A DNA stretch of 64,000 nucleotides from Amoebophrya sp. A120. Its lineage: Eukaryota > Sar > Dinophyceae > Syndiniales > Amoebophryaceae. The notes under the pieces were generated by a model, which saw only the letters and a program-made list of their open reading frames with translations, made no database searches and had not been told where the DNA came from. The stretch lies in NCBI GenBank assembly GCA_905178155.1, contig CAJINV010000001.1:1539904-1603903 (forward strand). The letters are read 5' to 3'. Shown here piece after piece: positions 22,637-33,330 of the stretch. Position numbers and translations under genes: made by a program. The stretch's first letter is position 1; every line of letters begins with the position of its first letter.

Positions 22637-25399
22637 ATGTTCGGCAACGCAGGCGGTATCACCAGTCTCCTGAAGGATGGAGGCAAGCACTTTGCGGGCG
22701 TCGACGAGGCTCTGCTGAAGAACATCGAGGCGTGCAAGGAGCTGAGCAAAATCGTCCAGTCCTCTTTTGGACCGAACGGCACCAACAAGTTGGTTGTGAA
22801 TCACCTCGGCAAGCACTTTGTGACCTCCGACACCGCGACCATGTTGAAGGAGATGGAAGTCGCGCACCCCTGCGGAAAACTCCTGGTCCAGGCCTCGTCC
22901 GCCCAGGAATTCGAGTGTGGCGACGCGACGAACTTTTGCGTCATGCTCGCCGGAAGTCTGCTGCACGAGGCGGAATGCTTGTTGAAGGAGGGTCTACATG
23001 CCGCGGACGTCCTGAAAGGGTACGAGCTCGCGTTGAAGAAGGTCTTGGAGGTGCTGGACGATACGAAAACCACGTGCTGGACCCTGACCTCCGAGGGGCT
23101 GAAGAACGAGGGCGACGTTGGTCGCGCCGTGAAGACGGCGATTTCGGCGAAGCAATACGGGTTGGAGACGGAATTGTCCGAATTGCTCGCGAAAGCGGTC
23201 GTGCAGGTGACCCGGGTCAGCAAGTTCGAGATGGACAACATCCGCACCGCGAAGATTCCGGGCGGCAGCTTGAGCAAGATATCAAATGCAAAAATGTCTG
23301 GGTTTGGAAGGATGTGGATGTGACTTGTGATGCTATCTCTGGATTCTAAAACAAATCTGTATTGCGTGACCAGCAAGAGGGGTCGGGTTTGTCCTACGTG
23401 GAGAGGGCATTTATTTCTCATGCGGTAGAGGTATCACAAAGCCCTCCAAAAATCTGTGATGCTACGGCATGCATCACAGACATCAGGGCTCATGCAAAAT
23501 ATGCATGACAAATCTCGCAATCTTCCAGACCCAGACACTTTTGCATTTGATACAAGAGCTTCGTGGTCGACGGCATGGTCGTCCCCCGCGACACGCTCGG
23601 CGTGGAGAAGAAGAAAACGCAGGCGAAAGTCGTTGTCTACGGCAGCGGGTTCGAGTTCCAGCAGACCGAGGCCAAGGGGACGGTGTTGCTGGAATCCGCG
23701 GAGCAATTATTGAACTACTCCAAAGTATCGAGTGTAAAAATGTCTGGGTCTGGAAGAGTCATGCTGTTTCTGCATGACACAGAAGGTCTGGCATGGAAGC
23801 TCTAGCATCACAGTTTTCGAGAAGCTTCCGCAATGCCGAACCCGCATGACAAATCCCGCACTTTGGTGGTAGAAAGTGAGCAGCTTTTGCTACCTATGCA
23901 TGAGAGATTTTTGTGCGTTCTGAAATGCGCATGACAAGTTGCTTTGTTCCACACCCAGACATATTTGCAGTTCATACAAGGGGGAGGAATCCAACATGGA
24001 GGCCTGGGTCCGTTCGCTCGCGGACGCGGGGATTTCGGTCGTGATTTCCGGTTATGCATTGCAAAAGTATCGCACTAGTAGTAATTGCAATACAACTTTT
24101 CTCAGAAGGAAAAATAGAGTTTGTAATGCTGATTTGGCTAAGAAACAAGTCAAGATTTGTCATGCATGATTGCAATTAGTACGATTACGATACTTTTGCA
24201 CAGCATACCGGTGGCGCGGTGTCCGAGATCGCCATGCACTTTTTGGACAAGTACAAGATTCTGGTGTGCAAGATCGGGTCCAAGTTTGAGCTGCGCCGCA
24301 TTTGCAAAACGTTGAAGGCGGTCTCCATCATCCGTGCGGGCCCCCCGCTGCCGGAGGAAGTCGGCTTCTGCGACTCCGTGGCCGTGGAGGAGTTGGCTTC
24401 GCAGAAGGTGACCATCTTCAAGACCGCGGAGAGCAAGATCTCGACCATTGTGCTGCGCGGGGCGACCGCGAACACCTTGGACGAGTGGGAGCGCGCGTTG
24501 AACGACGGTGTGCACGTGATCCGCTGTGCGGCCAAGGACGGACGGTTCTGCCCGGGTGGGGCGGCGACGGAAACCATGTTGGCAAGGGAGCTGCAGACGT
24601 TCGGGGCAACGGTAATAATTTTTCTATTTCATTTGTTAAAGCGCATTTAAGAAACCGGCCGCTGGTCTGCAAGCCCTCGCTGTACTACAACTAGGCGAGC
24701 GACAAATAAACCAGTCTTTTCAACAGCTGTCTTTGTTACTCATGCTGAAATGTTGGGCACAAATACAACTAGTATTGAATGAACAGTGAATTCTGTAGTC
24801 AATTATCTCGGCACGACCCCTGCAAGAACTACACAGGTCCCCGGCTTGGACCAGTACGCGGTCTTGAAATTTGCGGAGTCTCTGGAGTGCGTGCCCAAGA
24901 TTCTGGCGGACAACTGCGGGAAGAAGGGGCGGGTGGAGACCATCACCGGCTTGTACAAGGAGCAGGAGACATATGAGAGTGCACAACCCCGCCTCCCCCT
25001 CATTTGTATGGCATGAACAGCAATACAAGCATCGGCAAGAGACGAGCATGTTTTGCATGACAAATTTGCATCGGATTGTAGTCCTGTTTGGGCTGCCAGA
25101 ACTTGTCATGCAAACCGTGCAAAGAGGCAGCGTGTGGATTTGGTAACTTGCATGACAAATAAGGGGAAGGGGTAGTTGTGCACTCTCATAAGTCACAGTT
25201 TCAAAAATCTACCCGAAAAACCATCGGGATCAACGTGGACCTGGAGGACGAGCAGTGCTTGCAAGACAGTTTGGAACAGGGTGTCCTCGACCACCTGGAC
25301 TCGAAGAAGTGGGCCATCAAGCACGCACTGGAGGCGGTGTTGACCGTGTTGCGAGTGGACCACATCATCATGGCCAAGCAGGCGGGCGGAGGAAAATAA
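22637..25399 (+). CDS. CCT8: T-complex protein 1 subunit theta (CCT8)
   Basis: Theta subunit of the cytosolic chaperonin TRiC/CCT, which folds actin, tubulin and other proteins in an ATP-driven double ring. Six exons (22637-23279, 23558-23725, 23982-24052, 24213-24611, 24837-24971, 25196-25399) give about 539 residues, the usual length. The N-terminal equatorial domain carries SSFGPNGTNKLV and an ATP-site motif reading GDATNF where GDGTN is usual. The apical domain includes ESNMEAWVRSLADAGISVVI. The C-terminal equatorial half has PGGAATE and ends VLRVDHIIMAKQAGG, typical of theta. Four of its five introns are introners (families A, A, B, C) and one is GT-AG (24612-24836). Because the family is so conserved, this gene proves how the introners are removed. 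Confidence 0.96.
23280..23552. mobile_element. Introner, family A (CCT8 intron 1)
   Basis: TATCAAATGCAAAAATGTC...CATTTGATA with perfect CAAGA flanks (23275-23279, 23553-23557). Removal gives GGSLSKSFVVDGM, matching the chaperonin alignment. Confidence 0.95.
23726..23976. mobile_element. Introner, family A (CCT8 intron 2)
   Basis: Begins TATCGAGTGTAAAAATGTC and ends TTTGCAGTTCATA; flanks CAAAG and CAAGG differ at one base. Removal gives LLNYSKGEESNMEAW, as expected for CCT-theta. Confidence 0.92.
24053..24207. mobile_element. Introner, family B (CCT8 intron 3)
   Basis: TATGCATTGCAAAAGTATCG...CTTTTGCACAGCATA with perfect CCGGT flanks (24048-24052, 24208-24212). Removal gives VVISGGAVSEIAMHF in frame. 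Confidence 0.95.
24972..25190. mobile_element. Introner, family C (CCT8 intron 5)
   Basis: TATGAGAGTGCACAACCCCG...GTTGTGCACTCTCATA; flanks AGACA and AGTCA differ at one base. Removal of element plus one flank gives KEQETQFQKSTRKTIGINVD and restores the frame needed for the C-terminal third. Confidence 0.9.
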
Positions 25400-26080
25400 G
25401 ATTTGAAGACTTCTCAATAACGAAATTGTTCTCGACGGAGATTATTTCTTTGAAACCACAAGTTTAGAAGTTTTTTTTTCATGCGACAATTGATATTGAA
25501 GACAACATTTTTTCACTTCGGGGCAAAAACGTAGAATCTGAATCATCTGTACCACCGATGCTATGTTGGACATGATGTTACACCGACGATGTCTGTGTTG
25601 TCATATTTGCTGACGACAAAAACACTCGACGACAACTTTTTACAACTACTGGCTGCTGAGTTCTTTGTTTATGTCTTTCGTAAAAATATTTTGGGCAAGG
25701 TCTTTCACTTTTTCAAAACGTATTCGTCGTGCGTGCTGTGCTTCAAGTGTGCCTTGTTCTTTTCGGTCGTGGCCGGAATATCGACTTCACGTCAACAAAA
25801 CGACCGGGTTTGTCGAAACCTTAGAAGCGTCAACGTTTATTGATCAAGAACCTCTATTGATCTACTCACTCGACCGAGATTTCGTGCCGAAAATGATTTG
25901 CAGTTATTGGTGCGTTTCGCGTACAATGTTCTAGTTCTTCATCATCTCGCAAAAGAGTCAGCGCGACGGTCTGGCGCAATCCGAATTATATGTCACCACA
26001 ATCTTAACACTCATGAAAATCAATCATAATCAACATCAAATATTGCATGTAAGTTGTAGATGTCCGAATGTAGTTTTAGT
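25400..26080. other. 3' flank of CCT8, no gene seen
   Basis: No convincing coding sequence. One open frame of 84 codons near 25589 has no family character. This is the left part of the gap where the plus-strand and minus-strand gene blocks converge. Confidence 0.4.
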
Positions 26081-27358
26081 GTGATTCTAATTTTTTCAAT
26101 TCAACATATCAATTTTCCATTTGATTCATATCTATTGTCTCTCTCCCTATGAGGTTCAGGTGTCGTATGGATTCGATTCATTCATATTGGATCTCGATAC
26201 AATCATGAGATTGAAGATAATGATTCCATCGGATGGGGATGTGGATGGTATGGATAATTTTTTTCATCTTCAAATTGTCATGGAAATTTGTGTGTGATGG
26301 GGTTGGATGGAAGAATCTGGGGGAAAATAAAGATTTATGAGATTGTGAATTTTCTCAATTTTTTTCCTGATTCATATCCGGATATGATTTCAAAATTTCA
26401 TAATATGAATTGGAGTCGGATAAATTGTTGAAAATGAAATAATTTGAGAATTTCTGGAATATTCTCAAATGTTTGGGTGGATTCTCTAAAATCTTTGTCA
26501 ATTTTTTTTTCATAATATATTCAGATTCATGCAGGATTTCGTTTTTTTTTTGTGTCCAATGAGATGGGATGTCTATGGATGGATGAATTTGTTTAGATTC
26601 AATGTCTGTGTTGTCTCTGGAGAGAAGAGATACAGATTCTCGGATATCCCAAAACATAGAAAAAAATTAAGTTTTTTGTTCTTTTTTAAAGAATTTCATT
26701 TGATTAAATTTATTGCAAACTTTTTCATTCAATCATCTATGAATCATAGGCATATAATTTTTCTCCGAGATTTTTCTTCATAAAATCTCATGATAAAATA
26801 TATAAAAAATTCCGATATTCATCCAGATCGATAAATTAAAAAATCATGGAAGAGATATGGATCGGAATTCAGAAAAAAATCCGAAGATCTATTTCATTTT
26901 TCCACCGGATGAATTCTGATTTTTTTTCAAAATAGATTTGAGAATAATTTCATGGAAAGAAATATGATCGAAATCTCCCATAATATCCATATGACGAAGA
27001 AATAGAAACGAAATATTTTGCATCGGATTCAGATGAGAAATTTCATCACATCCATCGAGATTCGGAAATCGAATATCATTTTCATTGATTCATCACATTT
27101 TCGAGGAAAACAAAAAAAAACATCCCAAATATATGTGTCGAAATGAAGGAAATTCGATCCTACAATGTGTGGATTCGAAATTAGAACTTAATATTTTTTT
27201 AGGATTGATTTTGCAAGAAACTTTTTCAGAATCATTTACGGAGATCAGAAGATTGATGTCGTTTATTCCATGGGAATCCAGAGGATTTTCATTTTCCATT
27301 ATCCCATCTCATGGATCTCTTAAACACAAATTGTGATATTAGAAAACATTCAAATCAC
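26081..27358. other. AT-rich compositional island
   Basis: About 1.3 kb of DNA that is visibly much richer in A and T than anything else in the window, with frequent GATTC/GAATC, GGAT and poly-T words. Open frames are short and give Lys/Ile/Asn/Ser-rich translations without domain character (the longest, about 100 codons at 26355-26657 on the minus strand, shows no motif). No inverted terminal repeats or introner ends were found. It sits exactly in the convergent gap between the two gene blocks. It could be a chromatin or transcription-termination boundary, or an insertion of foreign or organellar DNA. Confidence 0.7.
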
Positions 27359-27400
27359 CGGGTCCGAGATCGATACATCCGGGTCCGGGATCGATACATC
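27359..27400. repeat. Two tandem 21-bp units at island edge
   Basis: CGGGTCCGAGATCGATACAT followed by C, then the same 21-bp unit with one A-to-G change. It marks the right edge of the AT-rich island and is clearly more GC-rich than it. Confidence 0.8.
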
Positions 27401-27737
27401 ATGACATGAGAAAAAAAGCCATTGAATCCATTCGCATTCCCCGCAGGATTGACATTATTGAAGAGTTGCGACGCAAGCGGCAGAGAAAGTACTTGCAAAA
27501 GCAGAACCTCATCCAGTTGCAATCTTATTCTTCTCCACCTCTGAGTTATGATTTCTTGCATTTTCAATTTGTTTTCGATTGCTTCTTTTATGTTCATTTC
27601 TGAGTGTTCTTGTTTGTTCAGTTTCTATCTGAAGAGTTTGCATTTTGCTCAGTGCTTTGTTTGGCTCTCAAGTGTGAAAAACTTCACCGACTTCCTGCGT
27701 AACCAAGCCACCTCGTCAAACCGCTGTCCAGCACGGA

Positions 27738-30700
27738 CTACATGACCAGGTACTCCGAGTAGCCTTTGCGGGTTTTGGCGGGCGGACAGACTTATGGACT
27801 GCAAAAGTATCGTACTCGTATAAATGCATTACAAATTTTCTCAGCATGAGAAAGAAAATTTGTCATGCTGATTTACTCTAAGAAAAATTTTTGTAATGCA
27901 AGATTTGCATTTATACGAATACGATACTTTTGCACAGGATAAGATTTGTTGAAAATTGCGCAGCACTTTTTCCAATGGAATGCCGGCACAGTGCGTGAAA
28001 GATTCGGCTTCCTCGTCCAGCACTTGTTGACCGTTCTTTATGCCGTCTGGTGCCAGGACGAGGGGCAAAAGTGATTTCTGTGTTGCATCTGAACTGTCAA
28101 TGTCGGACGAGCTAGGTTCAATATTCCCATACAGTGGGTAGAAAGACTGAAACCCGGCGGCGTCCAAGGTCTTGGCGTAATGAATGAGAAGACGCACGTC
28201 GGATGCGTCGAGTCGCTGCAATTTGCGGTTCCTCGGGTCTGCATCCTGGTGGTCCACTTTTCGGCCGGCGAGGTGCGGCAGCGCAAAACACTGCTCGGGA
28301 TTCTCGTATTCCCTGGCATTCCACAGTTCCAGCAGTCGTGCGGCCTGGTGTGGACAGGGAACCGTCTGGTTGTACAGGGAACAGTTTCGCAACGGATGTA
28401 TGAAGTTGTCCAACGGCATCTGCCCGGTCCAAACCTGGAAGTCCGGCGCATCGCGCAGAAAACACAGCGGGTTTAGGGTCTGGTGTTGCTTTTTCCTTAT
28501 TTTCAGATGGCCTTGGAGCTGCTGCTGGGAAAAGCGGTCGCTGAGGTTGTTTTTCCCTGTCCACGGACGTACTCGCGACAAAATGTTGCCAGAATACACG
28601 AGCTGGCTCGGGTTACTCAATGCGTCCTCCTCGGCGTCGCACGCCTCGTAGCCCTCGCCACTGAGCCGGTGCTGATAGGCGGCGTTCAGAACGCCCAGGC
28701 GGATGTAGGAGCGGAGATCGAGCTGGAGGTAGTAGGGATCGTAAAACCCGCACGTGAGCATGTCGTCGCGGATGTTGGCGAAAAATTTCGAGTCCAGCTG
28801 ATCGGCAGACTTCGCCACGTAGCAGTCGTAGAAGCCGAATTCGTGCATCAACATCGCGCCCACCGCCTCGGTTACTGCGATCCACTCCGCTGGACTGTTG
28901 ACGCCAATCACGAAGTCCACGTCGTCGTCGATCACATCCTGGCGTCCGTCGGTGAGGTCCCCCACAATACTCCCATACCGCATATCAAATGCAAAAATGT
29001 CTGGGTCTGGAAGAACGCAAGATTTGTCATGCTCGGCTAGCCTGACTCTCAATTCTGTCATGCACGTTACCCAAGAACCGCTCGCTTTCTGTCATGCGAG
29101 AACGCAGTTTGTTATGCAGAATAGACTACACCGTCACCGACCACCTCAGAAACTCGTCATGCTAGAACGGCAATTGCGGCACCCTAATCATTCGCCAACC
29201 AGCATCACAAGGTCCCAGACCCAGACACATTTGCAATGGATACCGCAGTGCGCCAATCAACGTTCCACCCGCGGGCCACCACTCCGCGACGTTGCACCGG
29301 CGGAAGACCTCGATGGCGCGCAGCGTGATCTCCTTCAGTTCTAAATCATACGCGGTCGCGTTGAAGTCCGGGCTCTGCATGGGTTGGCAAACCAGTGGCT
29401 TGTTTTCCCTTTTCCGCTCCTCGTTGACGCCGGCGCAGGAGAGTTTGCTGCGCTTGTGCTTGATGCTCAGCTCGCGGCGACTGTCAAACCCGCCCAGGAT
29501 GGTGTCCGCCACGGAAACTAAATTCGCGTATCCCTGCGAAATGAGATGCGCCCAGGATCCCACGTCGGAGGCAATTTGCGGCACGCTGCGGTGGGCCCAG
29601 CCGTCCTGGTAGGGCAGAATCACCGTGGTTTGCCACTTCCGCAGCATCGTGTCCCACAGGGCCTGAAATTCCAGCAGTTGGATCTTGCTGGTCTCGCCCC
29701 AGGGGCGCCCGCTGGACAACGCGGTCAGGAGCTCCGTCCCCGTGTAGAGTGCGGCGTGCAGGGCGTTTGTGATGAGCACGGGGAAACACTTCTGCGCTAG
29801 CCAGGTGACATCCGTGTAAGCAACTAAATTGATCATCTCTTGCATATGCGTGCGTACGTGTTCCATATACGCGGGCTCTTCAGACTTGCACTGAGCTTTC
29901 CCGTCCCGTAAAATATGCTCTACCGCAGCATCCAGCTCCTCCGCCGGCGGCCTCTCGGAAGTTGTTGAGCTGCTTGATGGCAACACGTCGCTCACCCCCG
30001 CCTCAGGTCGTGCAGGTTCTACTCCGTTGCTGTTCGTCAATTCCTCGAGGAAGGCCGCCTCTTCTTGCTGTTGGCGCGCTCGTTCGGCCGAGAAAAGGGC
30101 GGCAGTGGCATTGTGTGCCTTTTCCACTGTCGCATCGGGGAAAGTTTGCCTCCTTTGGAAGAAAAACCAGGCACGGTCAATGTCCAAAAGATCGCAGTTT
30201 ACGGTTTGGTCGGTCGCACCGAAGCGGTCAAACGGCGCCAATTCCGTCTTGATTTTCATTACATCCGCGGCGCCCTCCATGAAAAGATGAAAGAAATTGA
30301 CGTCCTTGGAATGAAAGGGGGCGACGCGGCTTTCCAGCTCGATCATTTCCTGGGTGCGCTCGACGCACTATAACAGTGCACAACTCCCACTCGCCCTCAT
30401 TTGTATAGCATGAACGGCAATACAAGTGTCAGCAAGAATGCAGGTTTTGCATGACAAATTTGCACAGGAGTGTAGTGCTATATGGGCTGCCTGAACGTGT
30501 CATGCAAAAAGTGCCAAAAGGCAGAGGCACAGGATTTGGTATTTTGCATTACAAATGGGGGGGAGCAGGGGGGGTTGTGCACTCTCATACGCACTCGGCC
30601 CCGGCGGCGTAGTGCTCTACCACGCCAGGAAATTCGCGCGTCAACACGCGTGCCGTGGCAAAGGCCTGTACCGGGCGCGTCCGCCGCGGCTGGTCGACCG

Positions 30701-32881
30701 GAAGGGCGTGTTTCTGCAGGGCGGAGGCCCAGAAGGTGAGAAAGCCGTTATTGAGAGGAAAAATCCCCCCTCCCCATATCGAAAAGGTATGCTTCCGCAA
30801 ATTTGTGTTGCTGATTTGAGCCTTAGTTCCCCATGATATCCGTAGGCCAGACGTCGGGGGTCCCTCACCCGACACGCCATTTGGCCACAAATCACGTCTA
30901 TCTTGCAGGAAGAAAAGCGCAGAGGCTTCCGCGCCATTATGGAAGCGATTTGGCATGCTGCTGGGCCTAGGGGGGAGCCGTTTGCAATGCTAAACAACTA
31001 GACCCAAACGCCCCTACCTAGGCTGGGGATCTGGCTGCGATGCCTTATTGCAAGACAGCGCGCATTTGTGTACGGAAATCCCGCATCAGAAACTTCGTCT
31101 CGATATGGGGAGGGGGGATTTTTCCTTACGATAGCCGTACGCCTGCATCACCAAGGGAAAATGGGGATCATCGGTTCGAACGTAAATCGGCATATCCTGT
31201 GCAAAAGTATCGTACTCGTAGTAATCGCAATCATGCATTACAAATTTCCATCCGAAGGTAAAACAGCATGACAAATTCCATTTGTCATGCTAACCGAATT
31301 TGTAATGCGATTTCTACTAGTACGATGCTTTTGCAATGCATACGGCAGGGGGCGTTGCCATTTCCACTGGTGTCGCGGCAGGTCTAGATCGCTGGAAGCG
31401 GATAATTTTTTTGCGCTGATAGTTGCACCGCCTCGGTTAGAAGAAGTTGCGGTCGACGTACTGGGGAACATCGCGGTGTGATTTCTTGGAAAAAGGACGC
31501 CTCCGTATGCGCGCCGCAGCTCTAGAATCTCGCGGAGCAGCTCCTTGCGCTTGTGAAAAGGGGGCCGCAGCATCTCGTACATGATCCCATTTGCGACGTG
31601 CTCTACCAGGTCGGATAGTCGCAGCACTTCGTGCACAAAGGTCAACAGCGGACAGACCTTGCGGGCATGCGCCAGTATCATCTGCATGGCGCCGCTCATC
31701 TGCGGCAAGTGGCGCATCCATCGAGACAAATCTAGCTGCTGGCTACCGAATTGGTCGAGGGACGCGTGGAAAAACAGCCGCTTCGATGATATCTCCTTTC
31801 CGGTTGTTTCTCCTACAGTTCCCGCAACGTAGTAGTTCTTCGACGGAGAGGAGTCACCCCGTCCCGGTCCACTTCGCCTTTGCTCCGCCCTTGTCGCGTC
31901 ATACAGGGCATTCCGCTCGCGAAGGCGCTGGCTCTCACCCTCGCCCCCGAGGTACTCCGGGAACCAGATTTCCTCCTTTCCCCTCGCGGGCCAGTGCTGC
32001 AGGTACCACTTGGAATCACGCACCCGAAAAATGTCGAACAGCAGCTCCTTGTATCGACGGAAAAAGTTATCCAGCACTTCCCCAGTGGAAAGTCGGTAAG
32101 TTTCCTGGGGACATGCAGGCAGTGGAGGATCTTCGGCCCCCTCGGGACGTCCTGTTTCGGCCGCCGGAGGACGAGGTTTTGCTCCTGTACTTGCGTCCTC
32201 TTTATCGTCATCCTGATTCTTGCTAGCAGTGTTTCCAGTTTCCCTCGGATGTAGTTCGGATGTATCCTCAGAAAAAACCCCATCCAAATCCATTCTTTGC
32301 ATGACAAACACGCGAGTTGGTGCGTGTTTTGCATGACAAATTGGATGTGGATTGGGTTTTTTCTGTGGATAGGCTGGGCGTGCGTAGGAGAGGGCAACGC
32401 GCGCTGGCAAGCTGTCTGCGTCCCCGAGGTTCAGAACTTGTCTTACCCGTGGCGCGTGGTGGATGGGTTGCGCCACGACGCAAAAGGTAGTAGTGCCGCC
32501 CCCGCGGTCGCACTGGGTGCTGTCCCGCCCGCATTCCTGGACAGTCCATGGCTCCTCTTCGGCAAAAAGAACCAGGTGGAGCACTAGAAGTGACAAGACG
32601 ACGACAAGGAGTCTCTTGTGACACTGTGTAGTCCAAGTCCTTGTCAAAGACAGTAAAGAATGCTGGCTTCTGCTGAGTGTAAGTAGACCTCTACAGCTTC
32701 GTTTCCCAGCCTGCCCTTGGAGGTGCCGACCGGGGGATAATACCGACGCATGGACGAAATCGAAAATTTGTGAATAGACAGAAGGAGAAGAACGAAAAAG
32801 AGACCGAGAAGCTGTACCTGCCACACAGTAGAAATTTTTGATACAGGTACGGAGCTGCAACAGCAGTATCTCTAATGGCAT
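27738..32881 (-). CDS. LicD/fukutin-type protein, probable Golgi type II membrane protein
   Basis: Coding blocks at 32372-32881, 31343-32262, 31134-31192, 30590-30748, 29243-30368, 27942-28982 and 27738-27792 join in frame through six introners into about 1,279 residues. The C-terminal third carries the LicD nucleotidyltransferase-like signature: WWPAGGTLIGALR near residue 905, then IDDDVDFVIG near 935, equivalent to the GTLLG...R...DDD(I/V)D motif of LicD and fukutin. LicD proteins transfer phosphocholine and fukutin relatives transfer ribitol phosphate to glycans; the donor here is unknown. A hydrophobic stretch (RLLVVVLSLLVLHLVLF, near residue 95) preceded by basic residues looks like a signal anchor. 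The true start may lie in another exon: ATG at 32751 in a second frame (MRRYYPPVGTSKGRL) is an alternative. The C-terminus ends KGYSEYLVM. Confidence 0.85.
27793..27941. mobile_element. Introner, family B (last intron of LicD gene)
   Basis: TATGGACTGCAAAAGTATCG...CTTTTGCACAGGATA; flanks AGACT and AGATT differ at one base. Removal joins FQQI to CPPAKTRKGYSEYLVM and a stop. Confidence 0.88.
28983..29242. mobile_element. Introner, family A (inside LicD motif)
   Basis: TATCAAATGCAAAAATGTC...GCAATGGATA with perfect CCGCA flanks (28978-28982, 29243-29247). It splits the LicD signature between GTLIGALR and YGSIVGD, so correct removal is essential for the domain. Confidence 0.94.
30369..30589. mobile_element. 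Introner, family C (LicD gene)
   Basis: TATAACAGTGCACAACTCCC...GTTGTGCACTCTCATA with perfect CGCAC flanks (30364-30368, 30590-30594). Removal yields GAECVERTQEMIELE. Confidence 0.93.
30749..31133. mobile_element. Introner, family D, subtype 2 (LicD gene)
   Basis: TATTGAGAGGAAAAATCCCC...TTTTTCCTTACGATA with perfect GCCGT flanks (30744-30748, 31134-31138). Its interior closely resembles the copy at 51710 in the ABC gene. Removal yields QAYGFLTFWASAL. Confidence 0.93.
31193..31342. mobile_element. Introner, family B (LicD gene)
   Basis: TATCCTGTGCAAAAGTATCG...CTTTTGCAATGCATA with perfect CGGCA flanks (31188-31192, 31343-31347). Removal yields RPLPIYVRTDDPHF. Confidence 0.93.
32263..32371. mobile_element. 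Introner-like element, family E (shortest)
   Basis: TATCCTCAGAAAAAACCCCA...GGGTTTTTTCTGTGGATA, only 109 bp, flanked by GGATG and GGCTG (one mismatch). It contains two TTTGCATGACAAA words. It has no in-frame stop, and element plus repeat is 114 bp, so the protein reads through whether or not it is removed (38 extra residues if kept). Confidence 0.7.
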
Positions 32882-33330
32882 GCTCCTGGTGCTACATTTT
32901 TGTTAGTTTTTCCCAACCGACATACACATACTACAGAAACCCGAACTAGAGGAGACTGTGGTGAGTTTATTTGTCTTTATACATAGAGGAGACCGTAGTT
33001 GTAGTGCAACTTAAGAAAAAAATAAAGAGCGGTCTTCAGAATCTGTGCTTTTTATGAACGTAGTCTGGTTGTTAAGATCGTTGTGGTCGAAACGTCGACC
33101 GGTTTCGACTTACATGTTATCAGGCGACGGCAAGAACACTGTCGCAAGTGTGTACTTCTTGGTACACCAAATCAGGTGTGTTCGATTTCGTCGGTTGGTA
33201 AATAGCGGTCATCTCATCTTGGATACGACTGCTCATGGGGTAGAAACAAAATGGTCATTTCTGAATACTCCCGTTATTTTTCTGGGTTCTATGACTCATT
33301 TCTCGAAGTTTTCTGTTTGTTTCACGAGTT
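32882..33330. other. Intergenic between THO2 stop and LicD start
   Basis: About 450 bp between two minus-strand genes. No exon character, although a 5' exon of the LicD gene could be hidden here. Confidence 0.4.

Noticed and set aside
23281-23557. CRISPR-like repeats, because the same words recur many times
   Set aside because: Repeats are dispersed one per intron as inverted ends with no regular spacer array, and the genome is eukaryotic.
25589-25934. Two overlapping plus-strand ORFs of 84-89 codons after CCT8
   Set aside because: Phe/Ser/Cys-rich, no motif, no splice context; likely chance.
27406-27603. 65-codon plus-strand ORF with IDIIEELRRKRQRKYLQ
   Set aside because: Partly plausible helix, but short, followed by AT-rich translation, and an equally open frame exists on the other strand; no supporting context.
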